DNA of 64,000 nucleotides from Physella acuta (GCF_028476545.1 NW_026733211.1:124001-188000), one strand, 5' to 3'. Positions 29,496-41,656 are shown, counted from the first letter of the stretch. The notes: generated from the letters alone by a model not told the origin. Translations and numbers: made by a program.

Positions 29496-29564
29496 ATGAG
29501 AGCTAAGTGGCGCAAGAAGCGTATGCGAAGGTTGAAGCGCAAGAGGAGAAAGATGAGGGCTTGA
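29496..29564 (+). pseudogene. RPL41: Ribosomal protein eL41 (RPL41) copy, probably a processed pseudogene
   Basis: The frame reads MRAKWRKKRMRRLKRKRRKM then Arg-Ala, the nearly invariant Arg/Lys-rich sequence of eL41, which at 25 aa is the smallest ribosomal protein (large subunit). It stops at TGA (29562-29564) after 22 residues. The next in-frame codons are TCC AAG TAA, exactly the Ser-Lys-stop that ends the family, so TGA replaces an Arg codon, most simply CGA to TGA at a CpG. AATAAA (29679-29684) is followed 12 nt later by an A11 tract (29697-29707), as in a retrocopied mRNA. An alternative is a real gene losing three residues: ATTCTATCATTTCAG just upstream (ending 29480) could be a splice acceptor. 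An out-of-frame ATG at 29485 overlaps the start, which argues against strong translation. The identity is very secure; its working status is not. Confidence 0.75.
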
Positions 29565-29707
29565 TCCAAGTAAATTTGAATTGTCTGTTCCTCAATGTCA
29601 ACCTTACCTACAAAACAGAATGGTACAAATGGAGCCAGGCATTCAACATACCTGTTCACTGTCAAATTCTCTGACCTCAATAAACTTGTGCCATTTAAAA
29701 AAAAAAA
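29565..29707 (+). other. 3' trailer, AATAAA and A11 tract of the eL41 copy
   Basis: A short 3' trailer of about 115 bp fits the short UTRs of ribosomal protein mRNAs. AATAAA lies at 29679-29684 and the A11 tract at 29697-29707. No target duplication was found around the copy. Confidence 0.6.
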
Positions 29708-32700
29708 GAAGGGATCCACTCCATGGAGGCCATTGACTCCGATTTCAGCCTGCTTTTCTTTTTGGATTTGCTTCCACAGCCTTTGTCCAACCAAGAACAA
29801 ACTACAATGCAATTATATTTTTTAAACAACCCATTTCAAATGCCACGAATCAAAATATTTACCGGACAGTTGGCTCAAAAACAAAAGTTATAGTGAACCT
29901 AATTAAATACGAATAAATGAAATGTTATTTTCGGAGCCATCCAATAACTACGTGAGGAAAGTACTGATTTTTGTGGCGACATACTTTTGCATTTTAAAAA
30001 GCAATGTTAGAAACTTAATTGTATCCGTTATTTTTGCGTTTTTGAATGGCTAGTTTTGTATTTTCCCTCTTACGCAGATGCGAAGGAAAGTGTAAGGAAA
30101 AAAGTCACAGAAATAAAGGACCAGGAAAAAAGTCACAGGAAAAAATTCACATAGGTGTACTAGCATGAAATTAGTTAATTCGTCTAGATCTATGTATTAA
30201 GTGTTCAGAAAGCGCAAATCAACATGAGATTCACTGAATGCAACCTCAATTCAAAACGTAAGCATTTTTAGATTTAAAAAAAAACCACATCCAAAAAACA
30301 ATATTGCTAAGGTAAATAGGCCTATAGATCTAGATCTAGATCTATTTTCAACCGATTTCTCTTATAGCTTAGTATTTTGTTATATTACATCTAGAATCTA
30401 GATTCTAGATCTAGATCTATATTTTAAATTATTTTGAAACTACGTGGCTTGTTAATTTGTATTTGATCTATTTTCCTAGTGTAGTTTGTGAAACAGTGAC
30501 ACGTAGATCTAGATATAAATTTAATAGCTATCATAAATGCTACATTACATTACTTCGATATCTGTAGGCTGTAGATCTACATATTACTTAGATGTTCAGT
30601 AGGCATATATCTAATGTTTGTTATATTATGCACTGCAACTTACTTTAAAAAACTTCTAGATCTATTAGACTTAGAGTGATTATTGTTCAGCCATTGGCAT
30701 TCGTATATTATAACTAACATTAAAAAAATGAATTCTGTACCAAAGTGTTCAAGTGCTCCTTACCTTAAGAAACTACATCCATTAAAGCTGGTAGACAAAC
30801 ACTCAACTGAACACTACCGAACAACTCCTTCGGGTGAAATCAGAAATCCATCCATTCCACTTCGGTTTTTAATACACTGTAAAAAAAAACACCTCACAAT
30901 ATAACGTTGATCAAGCTGAGATAAATCCAACGAATTTAAACAGTAATGTTAACAGATAACCATACCAGTTAACATACAACTATTCCGTTAAAATAAATAC
31001 TCCGATTGTTTTTAGAATTTCTGTACCATAAACACTAGAGAAACGCTGAATACACTGACCGTAAATAGTAAAATAGTCTGGTTGGTAACAACATAAAGAA
31101 AATAAAAGAAAAACAACACAAGACGCAAATAGCGTGCAGGTTTACAATAACTCGCCCATAATGGGAGGTAAATCAAACGGGGGGTTCGAAGATTGGTAGC
31201 AGGCGAGACGGCCCAGTGAAATTCCACCAGCGCGTCATGTCGCGACGTATGAGCCGTTGGTGTAGCCATAAGTGAGCTCAGTGCGAACGGTCTGGAAGGA
31301 GTTGTCGCCCCTGGGTGAATCGCGGGGGTTTGGGTGTGGGGGGGGGGGGGGGGGGGGTTGTCTCCGCTTGAGTTGATGCAGATTTCTCGTGTCAACCGAG
31401 GCAGGCACGAGTGTCAACGGCGTGTGGTGTCTGAGATGTTCGGTTGTCTGTCATGCAAGTGGGGGGGGGGGGGGGGAAATGTGTTACAAAAATAAAAATT
31501 AGGTATTCGTCGACTGTGTCCGTATAGCGGATATTACAGATTAGGTTAGTAGGACTATAATGGTTAGGTGTCGGGTTTGGGAGGAGAGGGTGTTAGGGAA
31601 GGTTAGAACCCCCCCGCCCCCCCCCCCCCCAATCCGCCCATGAACTCCTAAAGTGTAAAATTATATCATGATAAGTTGCAGCAATTGGTGACGTTGCGGT
31701 CGAGTAGCCTGACTATTACCGTTTCAAAATACTCTATAATTCTGTATATTAATGTAAATATTACGTCACAATTATACATTAAAAAATGGATATGTGTCTA
31801 TATACTTATGCCAATAGTTCTAGTCGTATATGTGTCTATATTATGTCCGTAATCTGTATGCCTTTAATCTGTATGTCTGTATGTTATGGGCATGGACATG
31901 GGCACATACAGTGGCGTGGATATGTGTTGAGTAAGAAATAAAGCAACGGTAAATCTAAATTAGATCGTCATAGCAATACCAAATCCCACACACTAGCTTT
32001 AAACATAACCATACTTTTAAGATTAATCGTGTTTATGTTTACAGAAACATATCGAGATGTAAAACTATGCATACTTTTGTTTAGGCTTTTACAACAAAAA
32101 ACACATCTTAGCCCCAAGATCAAGCAACGTTACTGTCGTTTCGTTGTCAAATCTGTAGCACCCCGCGTCACTCGTGCATCTGTTCGCCCTCGGCGTCAGG
32201 TTTTATGGTTGAACAGGTGTCAGTCTGACATTGCAGATATCAACAAAGGGGAGATCAGCCGAATTTAAAATTAAACAAAAAAACATTCGCGTTTTATTAA
32301 CACTATTTAACAGAACCTTGAATGTTTAGTGGTTCTAGAATTGCGATATTATATCTATAGATCTAAAAAAAATATAACGATTAATGAGCTCGCCTTTTTA
32401 AATATTTTGCAGATCTTGGATTAAGAAAATGCACTTCACAGAGGAGAACTGATCCTGTTAAGGCTCAAGACTGACGTCAATGCATAGCTTTAAAAGCATG
32501 TGGAATGTGTCAATAAAATGACGCGATACTCCTGGTTAGAATCACGTGATACACTTTTGGGTAATTGTCGATTAGCCGTACGCAATATTCGTAAAGATAC
32601 TGAGTCATTGATTTTTGGACGTGTGGGTAAATGTAAGGTTAAGTGTTAGGTTAGTGTAAGGCGCTGATAGGGAAAGACGAATAAACACATAAATAAATAA

Positions 32701-32759
32701 TAAAAAATGTCAATTGCAACTCATACGTCATAGGGCCTAATCTTCATTTTTTATAATAT
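29708..32759. other. AT-rich sequence with AGATCT clusters and G/C homopolymers
   Basis: 30330-30665 is rich in TAGATCTAGATCTAGATC words. G-runs lie at about 31339-31357 and 31461-31476, and a C-run near 31609-31630. The strip 31130-31320 is GC-richer with a 127-codon minus-strand frame, but the frame looks like nothing known. No supported gene. Confidence 0.4.
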
Positions 32760-33109
32760 ACTAGGCATACTGCCTAACTTCGCTTAGGTTTTCTAAAAAA
32801 AATGTGCGAATTTGAATGCTTACTTAATTAGAGATTGGCTGATATGGAGTTCTCAATTAAAACAGTAATGGTAAATTTAGAGAAATTGATGGAATATTCG
32901 CAATTTATTACCTACACGTAATTAGTAATACAAAGGGTCCCTGAATAATATAATTTGCAAGTTATATCAAATTTACTTTAAAAATTAATTCCTTCATTTA
33001 ATTAGAATACAAAATATATTTAATAACACAGATCTTACACAAAAATAATGCTAAATTTCGGTATTGTCTGATTGTGTTAATCTATCTAAATACTACTAAA
33101 ACTCAAGTT

Positions 33110-34060
33110 TGTATACATGTTTGAATATTTATTTGTTTGTTTGTCTGATTGGCTACTGGAGAGAATCTGCACTATGTGTAGAGCTGTAAAATAGTATGTA
33201 GGTAGAGAACAATTTTTGTTTTCAGACAGACTGTTAATCACAAATTGATTTAAAGAAGTTAATTAATTTATTGATTTATTCATTGGTAGATTAACCACAT
33301 TAATTTTAAAAGTTTCAAACAGTGGCTTTACTTTGACTGAATAGTGACGTCACATGATTTGTTTACTTTTTACATCAACAATGGCGGCTTCTACCGAAGA
33401 AGATTGTGTTCCCATTTCAAATAGGATAGATCTACGTACGCTATGAAATCTAGATCTATACAATACAATTTTCTCGATCTAAACTTTTAAAAATTACTTT
33501 ATCTATTTAAATTTTAGATCTCTAGATCTAGATCTTGAGATTCTAGATCTAGACAATCTACGCACAAAACTAGACTAGACTTAGACGCTAAGACCTAGAT
33601 CTAGATTTAGACTCTAATTACTCTAGAATTTTTTCCAATAATAATTTCAGGCCTTAATTATTTTATAGAAATCTTTGTTTGGTTAGCCATGGAATTGCCT
33701 AATTTTGGATACAATTATAATGTACCTAAATAGCTAAGACGATAGTGTACATAATACCATGCAGATGGATGCGGGATCGAGACCCACCAAGTCAAACACT
33801 TTTTTTGTTTTTTTAATATGTGAATCTTCCGATTTTAGACTATAAAGAAAGGAACTACTTCATTCAAATTTTATCTAGATCTATAGATCTACTCATCAAG
33901 ACGTACGCTATGAAATATATTCAATTTTATCGGTAAAACTAATACAAATTACTTAAAAACAACATAATGACCATTGAATAGCCAGATTTTTAACGGAATC
34001 ATATAAGTCACTTAATCAGTGTGTGCCTATGTTATGTTTTTTAGCTAATTAGTTATTTCT
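33110..34060 (+). repeat. AGATCT-rich repeat family G
   Basis: It has blocks GATCTACGTACGCTATGAAAT, dense TCTAGATCTAGATCT words, CTAGACTTAGACGCTAAG, and a tRNA-like stretch near 33735-33805 (AGCTAAGACGATAGTG...GGGATCGAGACCC). It ends with GAATAGCCAGATTTTTAACG and AAGTCACTTAATCA. The same order recurs at 55515-55910 plus 57690-58070. It is a non-coding dispersed repeat and sits inside repeat B here. Confidence 0.7.
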
Positions 34061-34553
34061 TTGCTATTAGAACTGCAAAGGCTTCCTTAATAGTATAAAT
34101 AAAAAATGTTATTAAATTAACTTTTTACAATTTCAATAAAATTCATAACTTACCATATAACGAAATATTTATTTAAACGAATGCTATACTTTGTGATTTT
34201 CGTTTTCTTTTTAAAATAATATAAATTTGTTTTAAAAATTATTACTTTAAAAAGTTACATCCCCTGTACATAGGCCAAATGACGTAATCTTTGTTTACAT
34301 TTTCAGAAACAATTGTTTATATAAGAAAATATAGCTTTTAAAAAAATCTAACGACCCTTAGGGATTTTTCCGAACGGGAAATAAAGTTTTATTGTTACCT
34401 ACCAGGGTCGGTCTACGACCTCACAAATATTAGGGGAATCGTTCGTCAATTTATTTATATATATCTCATATAAAGAGAATTTCACTCGCGGTCAAATTTT
34501 CACCCTCGTCGAGGGTTTTGAGTCTGACCAACAGTTCTTCCATACGTCCTAGT

Positions 34554-34798
34554 CAGTGGCGTAGGCAGGGGGGGGGGGGTAGGGGGGGACATAACCCCCC
34601 CCCATAGACCCCTCGGTATATATAAAAAGTATGAGGGGTGGTGCAAATCAAAAGTTTGAGAGGGGGGGTGCAAATCGAAAGTTTGAGGGGGGGGGGGGGG
34701 TGCAAATCGAAAGTTTGAGGGGGGTGCAAATCGAAAGTTTGTCCCCGGGTAAAAATTGAAACCCCCCCCCCCTTGAGACGATCCTGGCTACGCCACTG
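34554..34798. mobile_element. hAT-like miniature element (family H) nested in repeat B
   Basis: It begins CAGTGGCGTAGGC and ends GGCTACGCCACTG, with a perfect 8-bp duplication GTCCTAGT (34546-34553 and 34799-34806). Inside are G-runs and four tandem units of GTGCAAATCGAAAGTTTGAG. The other copies of the host repeat show the uninterrupted site. Confidence 0.95.
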
Positions 34799-36418
34799 GT
34801 CCTAGTCATCTATAGAAGAGCATGCAAAAAATTAGACAATTGTACTGAAGTTAAGTACCCTAAAATTTGCCTAGAAATTACCCTGTTTTTCACATAAAAT
34901 ACAAACTTTATATAGGGAAATACGACTGGTCAGCTTTGACCCATTTCCCGATTATTCCCGGACATGGCGAGTTTTTTGTGACACCCCAAGGCGTTTCCTA
35001 TCACCTCACAAAATTTCAAGGGGGGTCGTCGGACGAAACTTTTTTCGTAATAGAGCTCATATAAAGAGAATATCACTCGCGGTCACTTTTTAGCCCTCGT
35101 CGAGGGCTTTGAGTGAAACCGACAGGTTTGCCCTATGGCCAAGCCATTTACTCATAAGCATGCAAAAAATCAGCCACATGTAAAGACGGTAAGTGCCCGT
35201 TTTGAAATTACCCTCTGTTTTTCCCATAAAATACAAAGATTATATAGGGAAATACGACTGGTCAGTTTTGACCCATTTCCCGATTTTTCCCGGACATGGC
35301 GAGTTTTTTTGTGACACCCCAAGGCGTTCTCCTACCACCTCACAAAATTTCAAGGGGGGTCGTCGGACGAAAGTTTTTTCGTAATAGAGCTCATATAAAG
35401 AGAATTTCACTCGCGGTCACTTTTTAGCCCTTGTCGAGGGCTTTGAGTGAAACCGACAGGTTTGCCCTATGGCCAAGCCATTTACCTATAAGCATGCCAA
35501 AAATCAGCCAGATGTAAAGACGGTTAGTGCCCTAAAATCCGTTTTGAAATGACCCTCTGTTTTCCCCATAAAATACAAAGATTATATAGGGAAATACGAC
35601 TGGTCAGTTTTTGACCCATTTCCAGATTTTTTCCCGGACATGGCGAGTTTTTTGTGACACCCCAAGGCGTTCTCCTACCACCTCACAAAATTTCAAGGGG
35701 GGTCGTCGGGCAAAAGTTTTTTTCCTTATAGAGGCCATATTTGGCGCCGGTCAGTCGAGGTCAGTTTTGACCCCCTCTACGTGAACTTGTTGGCCAACCG
35801 GCACCGGCTCTCGTGTTCTATCGCCCCAAGGCAGACTCATGCCAAATTTGAAGCGCCTGCGGCGCCGGGAAGTGCAGGCACCCGACAACTTTGCTTTATA
35901 TAATTATATAGATCACTTTCCTAAAAATAATTATTTCCAAGCTTAATTAGCATTTTTTACATATAGAGGCCCCTTAATAGACCTTTTAACTTTAATTAGA
36001 CATTCAATGACCTGGGGAAAAGTATATTTCTGCCTCGCGACGTATTTGATTTGCACCATCACAATAGTCCCTATTTGAATGCATACACGAAACTTATAAC
36101 AGTTACTTCCCTTTTTTATTATTAAAACATATTAAGGTAGATAATATATAAGTTTTGTTCCGAAACATAATGAAACATTATACTAATATTAATTGAATAG
36201 TAATATGCGGATCGTTGTCTATGTTTTATTTAGAAAGTGTTTGCAAAACTTTAAAAGTTTTATAAGTTATGATTCCTTTGAATTTTCACTTATTAGTCTT
36301 CCTTTTTCACAAAATGGAAAGCTTTAAAAAAGGTAACATTTATTTAGTATAGTTGAGAAAACTTCTAAACCAAACCTCATTGTTACAGACCATACTGCAA
36401 TGTTTTTATTTTGTCTTG

Positions 36419-36477
36419 AATATCCACATAATAAAACAATTAAAAAAAAAAAAAAAAACAATATCCACATAATAAAA
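36419..36477 (+). repeat. 18-bp direct repeat flanking an A17 tract
   Basis: AATATCCACATAATAAAA occurs at 36419-36436 and 36460-36477, exactly repeated. Between them are CAATT, 17 A's and C. This is the footprint expected of a target duplication around an extremely 5'-truncated poly(A) retroelement or mRNA insertion. Simple tandem duplication is the alternative. Confidence 0.6.
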
Positions 36478-36525
36478 ACCCTAAGTGATACTCTTTCAGA
36501 ATTTTATCTTAATTACAAACTCAAA

Positions 36526-36876
36526 ATGGCACAGAAAACAGAAGGGATTCAGCAACTTCTAATCGCAGAGAAAAAAACAACAGAAAGAGTAGTCGAAGTA
36601 AGAAAACGAAAAGCTCAGAGAATCAAAACTGCAAAAAAGGAAGCAGATTCAGAAATCCTAGCCTTTAAAAACGAGAAGGAAAATCACTACAAACAGTATG
36701 AACAAGAGATCCTTGGCAAGAAAAGTAACAGTGAGGCACAGGTTCAGGTAGAAACAACTAAAAAGATCAAAGAATTGGATGTCATGCTGAAACAAAACCG
36801 TGCTAAAGCTATGGACGCTATTCAACAAAGTCTCTTTAGGATAGAAGTGCAACTTCATGAGAATGTTAAGCTGTAA
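36526..36876 (+). CDS. ATP6V1G: V-type proton ATPase subunit G, intact intronless retrocopy
   Basis: The 116-aa frame is close to the usual ~118 aa for subunit G. The N-terminal half carries the family signature: GIQQLL at residues 7-12, AEKK, then VRKRKAQRIKTAKKEA, a long charged coiled coil. The C-terminus ends in IEVQLHENVKL, comparable to the I-P-E-I-H-E-N-Y ending of animal subunits, but is more diverged. In the known complex, G pairs with subunit E in the peripheral stalk linking V1 to V0 of the vacuolar proton pump. The frame also runs 42 codons upstream, but the Met at 36526 matches the family start and has G at +4. The coding region has no introns, the 3' trailer is ~640 bp, and ATTAAA (37499-37504) is followed by 35 A's. 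Animal G genes as I know them are split, so this is read as a retrocopy. All codons are open, so it may be a young copy or an expressed retrogene. Confidence 0.85.
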   Translation: MAQKTEGIQQLLIAEKKTTERVVEVRKRKAQRIKTAKKEADSEILAFKNEKENHYKQYEQEILGKKSNSEAQVQVETTKKIKELDVMLKQNRAKAMDAIQQSLFRIEVQLHENVKL

Positions 36877-37520
36877 ATTTAGTTGTCTGTACCTTTATCT
36901 GTATATTTTATGTAAAGGGTAGAATTCTTAATGTTTATTTAATTATTGACACAGACAGCTCATGCTTTTAATTTATCCTGCAGATACAAATTTGTTTAAA
37001 GATCTACTCTTCTGCATTTATTTTTCAACATTACTATAAACTACATATTTTGTTTATTCAAGTTCTAGACTTGTTTTTTAGAAATGTAGGTAAATCTCTG
37101 TGCAGATATTTGCCTGAATTTGATAGCTGTTAGTATGTGATAATGTGTAGATAATTCTCTGTGATAGCCGAATAATAAATTGGTGTATCGTTTTAGTGAA
37201 TTGTTAGGGAAAAAAACTAAATTACTCCTACCATAACTGAAGAGTTGGAGACCAAGGCATTGTTAGTAATCTAGTTGAAGTTAAATATTCTGAGCGTCTG
37301 ATTGTACCTCTAGTTATACTGACTTGCACACATGGTTTTTTCCATCTATATACACTTGTATCTCATTGTTATTCGGAGTTCACTTATTTCATTGTGATGT
37401 TTATTTATATGACTAGATTTGGTGGCATTGAATGCATTCCTTGTATGGAAAGAAAGAAGCATACATTTTTTTCATCATGCATTGTACCTGGAGACTTGAT
37501 TAAAATCCTTTGTTTTTAGT

Positions 37521-37556
<36 letters not shown>
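36877..37556 (+). other. 3' trailer and poly(A) tract of the subunit G retrocopy
   Basis: AT-rich sequence follows the stop codon and resembles an ordinary 3' UTR. The signal ATTAAA lies at 37499-37504. A homogeneous run of 35 A's covers 37522-37556, 17 nt past the signal, and then unique sequence begins. A tail of this length fixed in the genome marks insertion of a reverse-transcribed mRNA. I could not find a matching target duplication upstream. Confidence 0.75.
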
Positions 37557-37558
<2 letters not shown>

Positions 37559-37900
37559 ATGCAAAGATCAATCCTATGCCAACGAATTGTCACAAGAATG
37601 ACGCTAGAAAAATCACATGCAAATATGGATACATAATTATATAAAAAAACACATTAATCCTAATATAACAAAAGACAGGAAAACAATCTGCAAAAATACA
37701 GTCCCCACACAGGAAGTGTGCGGATACCGCCTACTCTCTTTCAACAACGACAAATAAAGAATAAAGCACACACAATCAGAACACGGAACAGCTACCTGCT
37801 TTATATGTGAAACCAACTTCGAAAGCACCAAATACATTGCTGATAAAGAACATTTGATTAGAACTTTACGTTTTCTGCAAGTCAAACTTATATATCACAA

Positions 37901-38203
37901 GGCATACTGCCCAGCTTCGCTTAGGTTTTCAAAAACATTTGAGAATTTGAATACATAATTATTTAGTGACGACTGAGGTGCGGAGTGCTTAAATGTAAAC
38001 AGTAATGCTAATTTTAGAAAAAATGTTGTTGGTTTTTGTTGTTGAAAGTCCATTTTCAGAGTGTTTTCCCATACGGACAAGATTGCAAAATTATGTTTTT
38101 CCGTATCAGTGAGGTGTAAAACGTCGAGATTTGTAAAAATCTCGATTTTTTTTTTGCACGATTACAAGACTTTCTCTATACTTCGTATAATCGAGAAAGT
38201 AAA
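37901..38203 (+). mobile_element. Short repeat with a family-B-like start
   Basis: It starts GGCATACTGCCCAGCTTCGC as family B does, but ends GCACGATTACAAGACTTTCT then CTATACTTCGTATAATCGAG, the same end as the relic at 14690-15490. A small hairpin (GAGATTTGTAAAAATCTC) lies near 38121. Confidence 0.55.
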
Positions 38204-39186
38204 AAAGACCTTACTTAAATTTTTTAAATGTTAATTTAAATTAAAAATAAATTGTTGAGAGCAAAAGTGATTTAATAGGATGTCTGGCCTCCATTGCATA
38301 TCATCAAGAATTAGTTGGGGGGTGGGGGGTGGTTGGGGGGGGGGCTTTGGGGGGGGGGAGTGGAAAATATCTTACACTAAGCTATAAAGAGATTTATAAT
38401 TGGAGCTACAAGGAAAGAACATATTTTAAGAATAAAAGAGTTTAGGTAAGAAAAATTCTAATCCTAATTAAATTAATTAATCTTGTTAATTGGCAAACGA
38501 ATTCACTGTCTTATTTTTTTAAAAAAGACAAAAAATAAAACAAGTTCTGTAAGGTTAATGAGCACGGATTTCTTGATATAAACTCAACTTTTGTTTTTGT
38601 TTCAATACAAGTGCGGAACTCTGTTACGGTTGATTTGCTCCAGACATCACGTGACGTCTGGTCAACAGATTTAATAACCTCCAGCACGATGACCTGCTAG
38701 TTATTAAAAAAAAAATCCTCTTAATCGTAAGTGCGTAAGTGTCAAAATTATCAGTATATGGTCTCAGAACTTGCAGGTATCTCTGTTGTAAGTACCGGTG
38801 CACGAACTTGTCGTTCGATTAATTGACAGCTCGTATCCAAAACAAAACATGGCAGGTATGAAAGATACCACACGCTTAGGCTGAAACGCGTGAACAGTGT
38901 AGGAAATGCGGGAGGGGGAATAGTGTGTAAGTTTATAATTTTAGCTGATTTTACTACCAGCGCCAAAACAAAAACATACCCCCCCCCCCACCACCCAGAG
39001 CGACTTCACAAAACTCCACCTGCCCATTCCTTCCTTAAAATAACAAAAGCTAGCAAAAAAGCATTTTTTTCCACAATATAATAATATTTTTATTTCTAAG
39101 AAATTTAAAAAAATCGAAAAATGAATGCTTGTCACACCCCCTTCTCCCTTCTCGTAACTCAAAGACATACATGCATTGATCTAGTA
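38204..39186. other. Non-coding sequence with G-rich tract
   Basis: A G-rich stretch (about 38317-38360) and a C-run near 38980 stand out. No supported gene. Confidence 0.35.
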
Positions 39187-39194
39187 GTGAAGAA

Positions 39195-39415
39195 CAGAGT
39201 TTCTTGCAGGCATCACTTCGGGTGGGGGGGGACGGGGGGTGGCAGAGCCCCCCCCCCCCCCCCCGAACGACATGGAATTTATATAGGAAACATATACTTT
39301 TACCAGTGTCCCGTCGTCCGCCCCCCCCCCCCCCCCCCCCCCGGAAAATGTTGACCAAAAATATCAAGTGCCCCCCCCCCCCCCCCCAGGAGAAAAAAGT
39401 CTCGAAGAAACACTG
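39195..39415. mobile_element. Poly-G/C hAT-like miniature element (family D), reverse orientation
   Basis: It begins CAGAGTTTCTTGCAGGCAT and ends GTCTCGAAGAAACACTG. A perfect 8-bp duplication GTGAAGAA lies at 39187-39194 and 39416-39423. It carries three C-runs of about 17-22 and one G-rich run, and the inner GGAATTTATATAGGAAACAT block is in reverse orientation to the 27-kb copy. Confidence 0.92.
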
Positions 39416-39423
39416 GTGAAGAA

Positions 39424-41216
39424 GGCTTTAACCCTCCCCGCCATAGGTGTGTGACGTCATGAATGAATGACAACCCCCACCCCCTTTCAGCCCCGATTAT
39501 ATTCAGAAATTATATCGATGTCACCGAGACCTTAATATGCAAATACGCCGCAAGCCAAACCGCCAATTAATACCAGCCCATCCTACAAGCCACACACCCA
39601 TCTGACCGCAAGAGAGCTTCATTTTTATCTCAGACACCCAACAGATCTGGCGTATTCAATAATTGATCCAACCGTCCGTTGTTGTTTTTTCTGTTAATGT
39701 TTCTCTTAGCCACAGGGAGTCGTACGCCCGAGTTCTTCACGTGTCGGATGACAGATGTAGCATGTCGTGTCGGATGAGCCGGTGGTATCTGTCATGTTTG
39801 TATGACGCTCCCGTGATGCTTGTGGAAGTTAACATTTGCCGGTTTATAAATAAACGATGTAAAGGGAAGTAACTCCCAGCGGTGGCGACCATGCAATCAG
39901 GGCTTTTGTTTTGCGCTGGGTATTCACATGATGGCTTATCTTTCCTTAGTATTGTTCATTGGGTGAAGATATATTCGCGTCTCAAAATCTAGAGATGGGC
40001 TACAATTTCCGATTTTGAAATGTTATTTTTTTTTCTAATTAAAGTTAGAGCTACAATTTCTGATTGAAAAATGTGACTTTTTTTGTTGTTTTTTTTTTTC
40101 AATTAAAGTTAAAGATACAATTTCTGCTAGAAAAAAGTTGATGCTGTTTCTTCAAATTAAACCTAGAGGTAGACCAATTATTGCGGATTGAAACATTTGA
40201 TTTTTTTTTCTAATCGTTGTCAAATAGTTAAATCTGCACCAAGTGATAGCCATCTATACTTATGCTCTGGAATAATTATCGTGGTAAAAATAAGCTAGTT
40301 TTAAAATTAAAATATGCACTGAGGTGCAAAAATAGGCCTGTTTATCTTCTGTTATATTGATGCAAGGGATTTGAGGGGTTGGAGAATCGGCTTCACAAGA
40401 ACTCGAAGCATTCTTCCAACATAAAGACCATTTAAAAAACTTCTTTATATTAAAATTATCAACCGATTGCGCACTAAATTTCGTAAAATCCCCCCCCCTA
40501 CCAAACAGATAACAATCATGGTCCCCGGACAATTTGAAAACGTATGTAGTTTATATATAAAGTATGTACTTTAAACTATGCCCGCACCACCTGAAAGTTT
40601 TAGTGCATCTCGGAGAAAACAAAACGTCTGGAAAAAAACACTTATTTGGACACATTTTGTTTTTGTTTTAAATCAACGCGTACATTGACATTGCTTTGAA
40701 ATTTCCAAAGTCATAGATTATTTTAAACTCTAGTTTGAACACCATTTTATGTTGTTGTTGATTTTTTATTTACAAAAAAAAAAAAAAAACAAAAAAAAAA
40801 AAAAACCCACACACATTTATAGATCTAGTGCTCACGTTGAGCCTGCATGAGCTCAAGCTAAAAAGGCAGAGACCAGGGGAGATAACAACCAAGGGAGATG
40901 ATTACCCAGTGTGACGCGACTGTGGTCAGGTTGACAGAAATCTATTCCCGGTCACGGGGCCATGATTTACGGCTTACACGCGGGGCTGTAGCTGGGTGTA
41001 CATGGGGCTTGTGTGGAGACAGATGGCGGTGCCTGCACGTTTGTGTCATACGGGGGTCGCTGGAGTACAGCGTGAGTCAGGGCGGTAGTGTACTGGAAGG
41101 GGGCGGAGAGTTTTCAGAGGCGTATATGTACCATGGGGGGAGGAGGGTGGGAGATATATGAGTAGGGTTCTCTATTGTATATCAATATATAAACAAGGTT
41201 AACCTATAACAACACC
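39424..41216. other. Non-coding sequence, nothing recognised
   Basis: 40000-40215 shows three loose ~80-bp repeats (ATTAAAGTTAGAGCTACAATTTCTGATTGAAA type). Poly(A) runs lie at 40776-40805. 40890-41160 is GC-richer with an 87-codon frame that matches nothing I know. Confidence 0.4.
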
Positions 41217-41501
<285 letters not shown>

Positions 41502-41656
41502 ATAAGTGGCTAGAATCTAAAACCATAAAAAATAAACAAACAGTTTGTTTGTGTTTGCGTTGTGTTTATGTTTTCGTTTGTATTTGGTTTTGTTCTGTTC
41601 CCAAGTTGTTAGATTTATAAAAGATTCACTGTGGCGAAGCACTGGCATGCAGCTAG

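Larger units (their letters stand above)
32760..35912 (+). mobile_element. Composite repeat family B, three ~338-bp units
   Basis: It starts ACTAGGCATACTGCCTAACT and ends ACTTTGCTTTATATAATTATATAG, like the copy at 18673-19951. The AT-rich left part is interrupted by an AGATCT-rich block (about 33110-34060, family G). Three tandem units begin near 34480, 35071 and 35405. The first-to-second spacing of 591 becomes 338 once the inserted miniature element and its duplicated 8 bp are removed. The unit sequences are those of the 19-kb copy. No protein. Confidence 0.75.

Noticed and set aside
31012-31395. 127-codon minus-strand frame with hydrophobic C-terminal part
   Set aside because: It spans a poly-G run, the hydrophobic part comes from AT-rich sequence, and nothing resembles a known protein.
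32029-32268. 79-codon + strand frame
   Set aside because: It is basic and Arg-rich but resembles no family, and no splice borders make it part of a longer product.
40898-41161. 87-codon + strand frame in GC-richer sequence
   Set aside because: No family resemblance and no splice or start support; composition alone explains it.
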